Shown here piece after piece: positions 33,446 to 44,605 of a stretch of DNA of 64,000 nucleotides. The notes beneath the pieces were generated by a model. It was not told where the DNA came from. It worked only from the letters and a program-made list of their open reading frames with translations, and ran no database searches. The translations under genes and the position numbers were made by a program. Every line of letters begins with the position of its first letter. The first letter of the stretch is position 1. Source of the stretch: Takakia lepidozioides (lineage: Eukaryota > Streptophyta > Takakiopsida > Takakiales > Takakiaceae); assembly GCA_030704615.1 (NCBI GenBank), contig CM060732.1, positions 53,239,053-53,303,052 of the forward strand, read 5' to 3'.

Positions 33446-35147
33446 CCTTCTGCGATGGTAGTGGCCCCCCATTCTGTCATGTCCTATGCTGAACCAGACA
33501 CAGGGTCTTTGGCTACAATACTATGCAAGCAAAGTCTGATGAGTACGTAGTTTTCATCTTCCCACTGAGTGTTAATCAGACAGAGTAATGATTGCAACGC
33601 ATTACTGGTGAGGATTGTCAGTCAACTGGAAGGAGTATTATTCCACAGCATCCTTGGCTCCAAGGCTACAGTTGTAATGGCAAAATATCACACTTATGAG
33701 TGCATTTGTCTGTGTCTCTCAGTCCTGGAATGGACATTCTGAGTATGATGTAGCTAGGTGTTGGTGGCAGTCGGCCAGTGCGAAAGCACTCCATGCCGAG
33801 TATTGTACCCTGTGGGAAATGGTCAATGCATACATTTCTCATTGCTTTCAGTCCAGAAGAATTTCTGCAGTGCAGCATCGTTCACAGTTTCAGTTTAGAA
33901 TGTGTTATGTCATAAAAATCACTCGAGTTCCATTGCCTTGATGGACTGTAGGTCAGCTTCCAAATCACAGTGAATGAAGGCCAAGCAAAGCTGGGCCCGC
34001 TGCAGCTCAAGAATTTCAAGGCAACAGGTTACCTGGGCAAGGTCAACAACCGACAGGTCTGATTGAAATCCTTCCTGCTGTGCCTTCCTAGTGGGCAGCA
34101 ACATTGTTGATCCCAGTTCCTTGCTGAATTGGTGTCATTCGTCCCGTTCAACCGCTTCATGGACATCAGAACTCCGTACACAAAACCTTCTCATGACCAA
34201 GATGATAAGAGGAAGACATGCAGAAATGTTGTTGAGAAAAGTGAGACTCCCGGAACACTTGTTATGAAATGTTTCAGGAAACTTTGAATTCTAGCTGCCA
34301 CATACAGCTCACAAATAACTTGCTGATTCCATTCATTCCTGCAGTTCATCAACCCATATCCCTATCAGACTAGCCATGTCTGATAAAGCCTGACGGGCAT
34401 TGTGGACTGGTTTTGTTTCGTTTTGCAGGGGACGGGGCGTTTGGATGACATGGATTTTAGTGAGATTGATGAAGACTATGTTCCCTAGCTCCATGTTTTT
34501 GTTGCCTACCCTTGTGGGTTCTTTTTGCAGCAATGTATAACCACGTTATTTGTGCTTGGCATGAGATCCTGACCAAATCTGCAAAGACTTGCAGTGTCAC
34601 TATGCCATCCAAGAGACTTTAGAAAGCACTCTCGTTGTTACAGTATGCAGGATTTTAGCCCCAAACCCACAGGAGTGACACAATGGGCACTATCCAACTG
34701 AGCTACCGGCTGCTTGTAGGGCCGTTTATTTGTACCAAGGAAAACAGCATATGACGAATGGCACGTGGCGGTTGCCAATCACCCAGTGAGCCTTCTCGCA
34801 CCTTTCGTCGCCCACGCGGTCCTCTTTCGCTATGGAGATTCCGCACATATCCCAGCTGCGAAGCTGTTGGACGTCGTATATCTCCACACCTCTGGTCCTT
34901 CTTGCACGAACCCCATTCTAAGACAATGCCGGAAGAGTTGGGTTTTTATTTGCTCGAGTTCACGAAACTTGCTCGAGTCGCATTGGATGGATGACGCAGA
35001 GTGGAATCCCTAGATGCGGTGGTAGCTGGGATGTTTCCCTGATTTCGGTGGAGGTTTGGTATTAGTACAAGGTCTGTAAGGCTCTGTGGGGAGGAGATAC
35101 AATCGCAGGAATCAAAGCGTCTTCCTCAAGCGCAACCCACAGAAGAA
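33446..35147. other. Upstream part of the 5.1-kb block specific to the right arm
   Basis: No coding sequence is recognised. It contains the tRNA-like sequence at 34645-34718 and presumably the metacaspase promoter and 5' UTR. Absence of this stretch from the left arm marks it as part of the insertion or deletion difference between the arms. Confidence 0.5.
34645..34718 (-). repeat. tRNA-like sequence, probable SINE head or tRNA relic
   Basis: On the minus strand TAGCTCAGTTGGATAG (34690-34705) matches the tRNA D-arm / pol III A box. A B-box-like GGGTTTGGGGCTAAAATCC (34650-34668) follows at about the right distance. The anticodon arm and acceptor stem do not fold cleanly, so this is not called as a functional tRNA. 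Confidence 0.4.
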
Positions 35148-38100
35148 GTGCAGAGGTTTGCTACTACTAGGTCTTTGGTAGACACGCCTAAGATCTGCAA
35201 TTCTTTGGAGAAGAGGATGTCGGGCATGCTGGTGGATTGCACTAATTGCCGCACACCGCTGCAATGCCCTCCAGGCGCCAGGGCTATTAGATGCGCTCTC
35301 TGTCAAGCAATCACACATATTAGTGAATCTCGGTCTGCGTTTCCTGCGCCTGGACATCAACATCGCCTGCCCTCACCGCCAAATCCCTCACAGTACACTC
35401 CAGAACCTCCAAATTACCATGGATCCAAGAAGGCTGTGATCTGTGGCATCAATTACAGATACTCGAGGTACCAGCTCAAAGGATGCATCAATGACGCCAA
35501 CTGCATGAAATATTTGCTTACTTCCAGATACCATTTTCCTGAGGCTTCTATCCTAACGCTGACGGGTATGTCTACGTTTTCCTCATCTATATGCACTGTC
35601 CATATGGATGGTGTCAATGGCATCAAGGCCAGTGAAAGCAACGTCTAATAAGAAAAATGTCTTTTTCATTCTTCCAGCATCAATTCAGGCCCCATTTTCT
35701 TTTCTTTTGTTCGTTTATTCTTCATCATTGTCCTCTAAGCTCTTTAAGCTCTCTGTGTATAATTTCGTCTTGCTGTCTCCCACTTTGCTGTGGTGGACAC
35801 GGCCCGGTTCATTTGTACACGACATCTGAAACCTGTGGTATTCAGTTAACATGAGTTGGGAATCAGTTATCAGAGTCAGGTTTACATGGGGACCAAACAA
35901 TATTGAAACATCTAGCAATCTATCCAGGTCAAGATCTTCCAGATATACAACGAGGAACCCATAATATCTGGGGTGGTTCTTGGCAAAGTGAAGTACAACT
36001 GTTGGAGCCTATCACCAGAAGACCATGTCCTTTGAACCATATAAACTGTTTTATGCCCTTCAACCATGTGTTGAAGAACTCCTCAACTTTCTTCTCTACA
36101 TCAGGTGCCTCAAAGTGGTGACAAGCTATACGGATCCTATGTATTTTTTGTCTGTGGGGGCCCTCTTTATCCTGAAACATTGAGGCTTGACTGGGACTGT
36201 AAAATGTCCCCATATTCTTTTGTGTACTTTCTGGGTTCAGATGTGTGATGGGCCATATCCTGATAGATGTTATATTTCCTTTTATTGAGTGCAGAGGACC
36301 AGAAAAACCCGCTGATGCAACCAACAAGATACAACATACACATGGCTATGGTGTGGTTGGTGCAGGGCTGCAAGGCCGGAGACTCTCTGCTGCTCCATTA
36401 CTCGGGCCATGGCTCCCAGCAACGTGACTTTAGTGGCGAAGAAGTTGATGGATTAAATGAGACAATCTGCCCAATTGACTTTGAGACCCAAGGCATGATC
36501 GATGATAATGAAATTAATGCCACAATTGTTAGACCTCTGCCACGGGGGGTGCGCCTCAATGCAATCATCGATGCCTGCCACAGTGGCACTGTCCTGGATT
36601 TGCCTTATGTTTGTCGTTTCAACAGGTTCGGACTAAGTGCAATTCAAATGCCCAAGCAGGCTCTCTTTGCATCATTTAAATGGTTATTATGCCTAAATGC
36701 GTATTTCTCGGGGAAAGGTCCCTGCACTTTTTGGAATGCAATCAATTTACAGATCAGTTTGTGTAGTCTTGTGTATGCAATTATTGTTGCTCCATATCAT
36801 GTACTTGGTGCAGGAATGACCTGTGAGGTGCAGGTCATAACAGAGGGAAGAGTTAGGGCTAAACCCTAAACCCTGACACCTTTCCACAAAATGGCCCTGT
36901 AAATGAGCAGGTCACTGGGCAAATGGAATAAACGTACGTGATGGTATGTGGTTTCAGTTATGGCCAATTTCAGTGGGAAGACCAACGGCCTCGGAACGGG
37001 GCATGGAAGGGAACCAATGGAGGAGAAGCCTATTCCTTCAGTGGATGTGATGATAATGAAACCTCAGCAGACACCTCGGTATCTTTCCTTCTCTGATGAT
37101 GTATTCACTTGATGTATGCTGAAGAAGTCATTGGTTTGTTCTACTCTGTCCCATGGGCCTGCCCCCTGTAGACATTCTAATTGTGTTTTCTTTCTTTCTG
37201 ATTCTCCCTCTGGCATAGGGTTGTTAAAGAATATTGACAGGTTTGGTTCCATCTAATCTATGTTCAACATCTTTGTATGATATGTTCCAGCCACTTACCA
37301 GCCACTTGGCTTTCCTTACCAATATACTGGTACACGACACCAGGATAGGGCAGCACAGAGAGAGGACGAGGCATTCAATGATTCCAAAGCAAAATTTCTC
37401 TATCATCTTTTGGCACGAACTTTCCTTATCCCAAAGTGGGGGTGGCTTTTGATACATGTTCCCTGTGTGGTGATGTGTTTTGTCTTGTTGATGTAGGCTC
37501 TCTCCAAAGTCACCTCGACAGGGGCGATGACTTTTTGTTTCATCCAAGCTATTGAGCGTGGGTACGCACAAACATATGGCAGTCTTTTGACTGCCATGCG
37601 AAATGCAATTCGTGAAGTTGGTAGAGGCTCGGGGGCAGGGGGTGGAGCTGTCACCTCTCTCATCGACATGCTCTTGGTCGGGGGCAGCTTGAGTGGTGGT
37701 GGGCTAAAGCAGGTGATTCTCAACTTAAAGTTGGGTTTCATGATCTGTTTTGTCCATGTCTATATCGCAAGTGATAATCTGTGCCAGTGAAATGGAAGTA
37801 GGTGGGTTAACTCATACCAGTCTGCAAGTCCAGTTCAAGAAAATGATGCAGTGGGCATTTGCCCAACAACAACAGCAACATTCGTTTTTAAATTGACGCA
37901 CCTTCCACTTAAAGATGTAAGCTGAAATCCTCTGAAATTAGGCCATTTTAAGAGGTAGTCTGTTTCTTCCCCTCATCCTGCTGTAATCTGGACTTCAGAT
38001 ACACCTGTTGTCAAAGTCTGCCCAGTGGTCATAGCATGAGCATAGCATCCACTCAAGAGATCATTGTTTCTGTGATTTTGCAAAAGAAGTTGGTATTTTT

Positions 38101-38238
38101 CCTCAAAATGTTCTTGTTAAGTGTACGAAATGGCTGTATACACTTAAAAGGGGTTGCACTGCTGGCTCGGGAATGTTGCAGGAACCTCAATTGTCCTCAG
38201 CAGAGATGTTCGATATCAATGCACCCTTCCACCTGTAG
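35148..38238 (+). CDS. Type I metacaspase with LSD1-like zinc finger (5 exons)
   Basis: Metacaspases are Cys proteases that cleave after Arg/Lys; plant type I members act in cell-death and stress control. Exons are 35148-35565, 36295-36625, 36958-37078, 37497-37712 and 38182-38238, all in phase. The preferred start is the ATG at 35217 (MSGMLVDCTNC), giving 357 aa, close to Arabidopsis MC1. Starting at 35148 adds 23 residues. The prodomain has the LSD1-type finger CTNC...RCALC. The p20 region carries the catalytic pair H155 (HYSGHGS) and C211 (DACHSGT). The p10 region includes SGCDDNETSADTS, TSTGAMTFCFIQAIE and ends EPQLSSAEMFDINAPFHL. No disabling change is seen. The whole gene lies inside the block that interrupts the right inverted-repeat arm. 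Confidence 0.92.
36854..36873 (+). repeat. Short telomere-type repeat inside a metacaspase intron
   Basis: Two to three CCCTAAA units lie in the second intron of the metacaspase. They are too short to imply a former chromosome end; they may mark a repaired break or be chance. Confidence 0.35.
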
Positions 38239-38562
38239 GAAAGGTCCCCTTGAACATCCTTTCTGGTGATACTTTCGGACCGCCGACTATGAATTCTGGC
38301 GGTGAGATATTCTTGAAGGCATGGTTGTGTCCGTATCTACTCTTTTGATGTATGATGTGCCTCAATCTACAGGAGAGAGATGGAGGGAAAGTTCAACATT
38401 TGATCTAGAGAGCAAAAAGTAGCTTAACCAGGCCATGGTATGGTCTCCAAGGTGTCATAAAAGGGAAGAGTAGCATACGTTATGATAAAATAGTGGTGAG
38501 GAAGGATGTGCCAACTTGCAGCATTATGCAAGTCAAACTTTATTTCTGGCCACATTTCCATG

Positions 38563-39560
38563 TGTTTGTACGAGACCACTATGCTTTAGGGACAGGTAGT
38601 AAGTAGAGGTTAACATTTTACCAATTGTTGTGCAAGAGATGCTAAGAAGTGAACTCCAAGTTCACACTTTGTTCAGATTGGAGGGAGAAGAACAACAGAT
38701 TGAGTGGATGTAACATCGCTTGCATCTTTCTTCAACCTCAGTTATTCTTACTTGGAAGTAGTCCACAGTACTATGGGACAAAATGGTATGCAAATAGTCG
38801 ATTGGTCACATGTCAAATGCAAGCAGAAAAGCCTGTGGTATGACAGTCTTGAGCAACAATCCCTAGTGACGAACTTTGAGAGACTCAAGAAATTGTGTGT
38901 CTCCAGTATCTTTGATATTCTAGTAAATACAGTAGAGGTAATGACATCCCTTAGTGTCAACACGAATTGGGTCTGTAATAATAGATGTTCTTGCACTTAG
39001 TGGAAAATCCTCAAGTCCAGCAGATTCAGTACTGAAGTTGCAGTAGATGGTTCTGTGAGTTGTGCGACTTAATTGCCATCGTTGTTTGGAGTTCCGGATG
39101 TTGGAATGCCTTCAGCTGCCCTTTCAAGCGAAAACTTAGGCTTCAAATTTGTTGTGGACGAAATTTGTTGTACCGATGTTATGTTCCTGATGTTTGCTAC
39201 TGCGTATCCCCTCTTGGGTTGGTCCAAGGATTTTTGTCGGGTGCAGACCGTCTCCATGGCAACGAGTGTTGGAATCACATCTGCAGGGAGGCTGTGCGCT
39301 GTTTGCTCTTGGGAAATTGAAGGCATTGGGCGGTTCTGATCACTGCCAGGAACTTGAAAGTTCATACCTTCAATGGGCTGTGTTACGGCTACCAGTGCCA
39401 TAAAGACTAGTCCTATCAATGAGATGATGTGGATCATTGTCGTAGAGATCGAGAAAAATCAATCGAGAGAAAGAAAATTTGGTTTCGGATTGCGGGCTGG
39501 TAGACAGCTCGGAAGTGGGTTTCCAGGACTTGGAAACAGGTAACCGGGTTTAGAAGAGTA
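38563..39560 (-). repeat. Right arm of the inverted duplication, outer part
   Basis: This is the reverse complement of 1-891. Homology begins at ATTTCCATGTGTTTGTAC near 38563 and runs to the AAGAGTAATTTAGTTC stretch near 39560, where the left arm reaches the window edge. The true outer border therefore cannot be compared. It carries the intact version of the small secreted-protein ORF. Confidence 0.9.
39069..39437 (-). CDS. Small secreted protein of 122 aa with a C-terminal SGTPNNDGN tail
   Basis: The protein begins with a clear signal-peptide-like segment (residues 1-24, hydrophobic run IISLIGLVFMALVAV). It continues with a polar, cysteine-poor body and a basic stretch (KPKFSLER), and ends GIPTSGTPNNDGN. 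That tail follows the same pattern, P-x-S-G-[ST]-P-[NS]-x-x-[HG]-N, as the two motifs of the unrelated 287-aa precursor at 14367-15230, and sits exactly at the C-terminus as in CLE and IDA precursors. The left-arm copy keeps most of the frame but has lost the tail by a 5-nt deletion. I recognise no family. Expression is not shown, and a small ORF in a repeat could be fortuitous. Confidence 0.45.
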   Translation of the reverse strand: MIHIISLIGLVFMALVAVTQPIEGMNFQVPGSDQNRPMPSISQEQTAHSLPADVIPTLVAMETVCTRQKSLDQPKRGYAVANIRNITSVQQISSTTNLKPKFSLERAAEGIPTSGTPNNDGN

Positions 39561-42500
39561 ATTTAGTTCTAGACTGATGCAAAGGTTGAGCGATTGTATG
39601 AGGAGGATGAGATAGAGACACACAAGGCAGCATAAGTACTGAACTGTTGTGGTGAAAATGCGTACACCACCAATGCAGCTAACACCAGACTGAGCGACCG
39701 CGATTTGAGACACTCGTCATCGCCGCTCAACAATAACAGCTCGTACGTAGGTAGCGGGACCTTTCACTCTCTCTCAAATGGTTTCTTTGAGCATCAAGAG
39801 CAACCGCTAGATCTATTTGAGCAACCTCGAGGATATTTGGGTGAGTCAGCTTAAGCTATGGATAACTATCAGCCCACGGTTACAAGCCAATAGCTCAGGA
39901 TTGATGGTTTCATCAAATCTCGGCAGATATCATCAAGGATAACAGATACTAGTTACAACAAGTTACTAGTTACCACAAGTCACACTTCTCTGAAATGCGA
40001 TACCACTCGACTCCCGCCATGGTGATATAACAGAGTCGGACCAGAGAGAATGCATGCAAATTCCACCGGGACGTCGGGTCGGAAGTCCATCTAATGGTTG
40101 TCCAGGCAAGGATGTTCACAGCACAGGACTCCTATCCGAGAGTTGGCAATCCAAGGACTGCTCTAGCTTTTCAAATTACTACCACGGTTCAGATGCAAGA
40201 TTCCAGAGGAAGCATCCCTGTAAATCGTCACCGAAAAGAGCTCCGTGGTGAAACTACTACAAAGCTAGAGAATCATAGAAATCGGGAATCGCAATGGATA
40301 TTTGGTGGCCAAACCAACATCAAGAGCCTACATGCGTTTCCTACCCAATACGGACAAACTTTAGAAGAAAAATGGCCTCGACCAGTCGATTTGAAGAGTC
40401 CAGGGATAGAAAGCCTTGTCGGTTTTGATAGGGGTGCTCGAAAGTCTATAGATTGTCTTCCCTAGAATTCTGATGTAGCTGTTGAACCGTGGCCAAGTCT
40501 GGACAATGGAGATGCGAAGATACAACATACCGTAGCCTGTAAGTTACTGAACAGAACACAAATTTGGGCGAGGTCCAGGAGCAGTGCCTTGGTCGCCCTC
40601 TAATCATTGGATCCCAAGTGCTAGATTCATTAATCGTCAGATCACTACAGCACCGGCCCCCGATCGCTTGCGCATGTGCTGTCTCAAACGTGCTGTCCTA
40701 AATGCCAGAGGAAATTGTTGTAATCTAAGATGCTGGATCATCGGGGAAATTTTATCATCCCTGGCTATTTGGCCTCTTTATTTTGAAAAAAAATCCTATG
40801 GCAGTGTAACAGTGAGTCAGGGATTCTAGGTGTATTTCAACTTCTCCCCGGTTTAGAATTCGATTGTAGCCATTCTCAGGCGGATGTCCAACTGTGCTAA
40901 AGTGGAGCTTTGACTTCTCCACAACCCACAACGGTCACTTACTGTAACGTAATTACAGCCCTCTTCAAGAGATGATTTCGAAACATAAAGTCTTGGATCA
41001 CCATGTCAGTCTCAACGGCCCTATATATATAAGTTTGGGTAGTTCAGTCTTCAGTCCATATTTTTAAGAACAAGAGTGACTTGTCAGATGCGCTTTCCTA
41101 TCCCATCTATGATCTCAGCTTTCGCATGCTAGGTAGGTAGTGCAGAAAGTTGTGAGATTTGAGTTTCATCTCGGAAGAGAAATTAAGCCGGGATGGTACC
41201 TGTACAGTGTACAGTGCCAAATGGACCCACCAGTGTATACGTGTATACTATCCTGGTGAAAAGCATCTCACGTGACTGGCAACATCTCTATCACTCGCAC
41301 TGAGGCGTCACAGTTTGTTTGAATTCACAGTTTTTCTCAAAGTAGTTTTTGGTTTTGGGCTCTGGAACAGCTTGACTTCAAAATAAACTCTTGACAGTCC
41401 TGCTATTTGAAGTGGTGAAATTACTTAAGTGCTGCCTTCCGTCTCAACGGTCGCCTTCGATGGAGCTATCTACATAGCCCAGAGGAACGGCAGGAGGGCG
41501 GCTGCATTAAAGAACTTGTCAGCCTCCATCAACATAGCCGCCATCTTGAGCCAACACGTGCTTATACGTAATCAAAACCACCTAAACAAGCAATTTTTCC
41601 CTGGCCATGATCAAGTCCAGTCATGTCTTTTGTGTCTCACCTGCCGACGGGCATCCCACGTCAACAAGCATCATCTTTGCTTACTCTGTCTAGAAAGCAT
41701 TTGTGGGTAAACGACACCGGTAGCGGATGCTCATCGAGATTATGAAAGCGGCTTTGTTTCCATTTTATTTCATAAACCCAGTGCAATTCAGAATCCCTTC
41801 TTCCTTGCTGAGCAACAGAAGTGAGGATGGAGGGACAGAGGCTTCTCATCAAGTTTCATCACTTTTCGATCCAGAAATTGGCCTCACGAAATTTACAAAG
41901 GAATTATGAGTTAAAAAATGGCACTGTTTCGCATTACTGCCCTCCCTAATGCCATCATATCGCCTGCAATGAGGACGCCGCCCGTACAACTGTCGCACAG
42001 AGAAAGAGCCACATGCCATTCGGGTTCCTTAGATCTAGATGATCTTGCCTTTCGATTTCTAGAAACCCTACCACCCTGCAAAGCCTTGGGTTCAAACTCT
42101 TCCCGCTTTCGCCAAGGGGTCGAGCTATGGAGGGAACTCTCGTTTAGGTTTCGCTACCCGCCTAGTATCCGTGTCATGCACCTCCATTTAAGCATACTTG
42201 CACCGCCTCTTGCATTGGCACATGAGGCTTTGAGGAGAGTTGCTGATCTTGGACAGGAGTAGTCATATTTGTCAATGGATTGTATCCATGTGACAAAGTT
42301 GTGCTAGGCTTTGCAATATGCACTGTCGTTGTTACTTAGAAAAATTAACCTCCCTTGTCGCTCCCTAAAAATCATCAAACATTCTTTGACAGTAGCCACC
42401 GGTTCGAGATCACATGCCACAAAATAGCCAATTGATCTTCCTCATAGGCCAGCCAGGAGCCAACATGGCTCAAGTTCTTAAATGAAAAAAAAAAACCATT

Positions 42501-43458
42501 GTCCCACACCTTTTTGTCCTCTTTGTACTAATAATCCCTCGGCCGGAGACACTTGGCCTCACCTCCTTAATCATGGCATACACCCCCATTATACATGGTC
42601 TTGGCATCAATAGGCAGAACCAAGCGGTCTAACAGTTGCATACACTATTCATGACCTACTCCCAGATTCTAGGGATATTTCAAGGTCGACCCGGAGCATA
42701 CCACCTCACTCGTTTCTAATGTAGCTGTCAAATTTCACTTTTTTTTTTTCTTTTTTTTTTATAAACAGGGGTAACAGCCCTGACAACTTTATTTGGAATT
42801 ATTTGAAGGGAAAAAATTATACCCTTTACATGCCCGAAGGCTGCCTTGAGGCCTAACACACGACAAGTTGTGAAGGAGAATCCTAGGAACAGTGGACCTG
42901 AGACAGTGGACCTTCTCTATCCAAGTAGAATTAAGGAGCAATAAGCATTGATAAGCATTGAGCGATGGTGGGGGACGCCCTCGAATAACCCTAGATTTGG
43001 GGGAGTCAGGTATAGATGCAAGGCACAGTGGCCAACTAGAAACCAGTGAGAAGCCCATCTATCTACCGGTGAAAATGAAGCTTGGACTTAACAGACTACT
43101 TGATGTGCTTCCAGTTCCGATCTGATCTTTCAAAGTCACTGTACCATTGTGACTCTATGCCCAGATATTCTACTTGACAATAAGAATACCCTAGGCATAA
43201 CCCCGCGCCCTAGAAGTGTTTGCAGTTTGCACCATTCGTTCCGTAGAATTCACATATTGCCATGACAAATACCCACAATAAGCCATACAAAATAAACATG
43301 AAAAACATACCGGGTAAATTATTGCCCTACATAACCACGGGCGGCACATAGCTCCCCTCAAGCTGTCAAACAAATACACATTACAACCATCCCCTCTCTA
43401 GCAGCCCTCATCACTAGCAAACGCAAATTAACCATCCTCCAACCCAGACAGAAAATAC
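39561..43458. other. Gene-poor interval
   Basis: ORFs at 40054-40465, 41429-41710 and 41918-42262 are short, unrecognised and lack supporting splice or domain evidence. A T-rich run at 42739-42761 followed by GGGGTAACAGCCC may be the poly(A) end of a minus-strand LINE fragment. No other element termini were found. Confidence 0.4.
42739..43060 (-). mobile_element. Possible 3' fragment of a non-LTR retrotransposon
   Basis: On the minus strand, GGGCTGTTACCCCTGTTTAT is followed directly by a long interrupted A tract. A long open frame precedes it (42789-43058). This layout suits the 3' end of a plant LINE or SINE. No reverse-transcriptase motif is visible, and the call rests on the tail alone. 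Confidence 0.25.
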
Positions 43459-44029
43459 CAGTGTTGGGCGGTTAACCAGACTGACCCGGGTTAACCGGCG
43501 GGTCAGGTTCCGGTTATTAAGAACCTAACCGGAACTGGAGCAGGGAGACGGATAGGTTCCGGTTCGCGCAGTTATGTGTATGTCCCTAATGCGGAGCCGC
43601 CAGCCCCATCAAGTCGGCCGTGCTGCTGCTGGTTGGGTATTTGTGCCTTGCCTGGGTGGTCCTGGGTTCAATCCTTGAACATGTGCCTTCAGCTGTCCAT
43701 TGTCCATTGGCACCTTGATGAGCAGTAGGCTCTGTAAATTCCTTAGAAACTCTATCTTTATCTGTAGTTCATATTTTTTACTGGGCAGGGACTCCGGCCC
43801 GCCAGCCATTGCAACAGCAAATGTCTATTTTGTAGGAAAACATACTAAACATTTCTTTGACCAATAGGACATAAACTTTCCAGAGGAGGGAACCGGAACC
43901 GTCCTAATGTTTAAGAACCGGAACCGCCTTTTTTTCATCCCAAACAACCGCCCCCGAACCGGAACCGTAATTTAAACCCTACCCTAGAACCGGAAGTTCT
44001 TGGAAAAAGCAAGAACCCCCCCAACACTG
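43459..44029 (+). mobile_element. hAT-type non-autonomous element (571 bp) with 8-bp target-site duplication
   Basis: The element starts CAGTGTTGGGCGGTTAACC and ends AAGAACCCCCCAACACTG. It is flanked by GAAAATAC at 43451-43458 and 44030-44037. Its outer ends match those of the 18030 element, but the interior is different, with GAACCGGAACCG-type repeats near both ends. A tRNA-like segment at about 43620-43690 (see separate entry) suggests a nested SINE. No transposase ORF is seen. Confidence 0.88.
43618..43690 (+). repeat. tRNA-like segment inside the hAT element, possible SINE
   Basis: GGTCCTGGGTTCAATCC at about 43658-43674 fits the pol III B box (GGTTCRANTCC). An A-box-like GCTGCTGGTTGGGTA lies about 35 bases upstream. 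The spacing is right for a tRNA-derived SINE head. Borders are not clear. Confidence 0.4.
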
Positions 44030-44605
44030 GAAAATACCCACTTAAACCGAGAAATACATTTCTATAGGGCCCACCACTCCTGACCTGGGCAGTAGCCAAA
44101 AGATGAAGTGGGCTCTTCTAGTTAGGCCGGCCGGGCCAGCGACTTATCCCACTCTCAAGGGACAAATATAGGCTGCCCTTCGCGGTTCAACGCGCCTCTA
44201 AGTTGAAGATGCATCACCAAATTTGGCAAAGCTCATCAGCCATTCTTTTAGTGGCGAATAATCGCCAGATTTTGACCTCGCGCAGGTCCTGGCGATAGGG
44301 GCTAAGGGAAATGGGGTTAAGAAATTCAAGGATTTCGCCAAAAACTGATTTGGTGGGCCCATCAATCGCCAGAGGGGCCGGAAGAGAGAGGCACATGTGG
44401 CCATATTGAAGGGAGGCATTTCATAACCGAGGAGCCAGATCCCACCAACCACCTGCAGGATATCGCCCTATCCCCAGAGGGTGGGAGGACGTGGAGCCAG
44501 CCCATTTTCCTGTATAGATATACATATGTAGTAACTCTATATAGATAGAATTTGTTGTTTAAAGTATGTGTAATGTGTGTAGTTGGCTGAGAGGTAGAAG
44601 ACTCT

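Noticed and set aside
40054-42262. ORFs of 65-123 aa on the plus strand
   Set aside because: Short, unrecognised and without splice or conservation evidence within the window.
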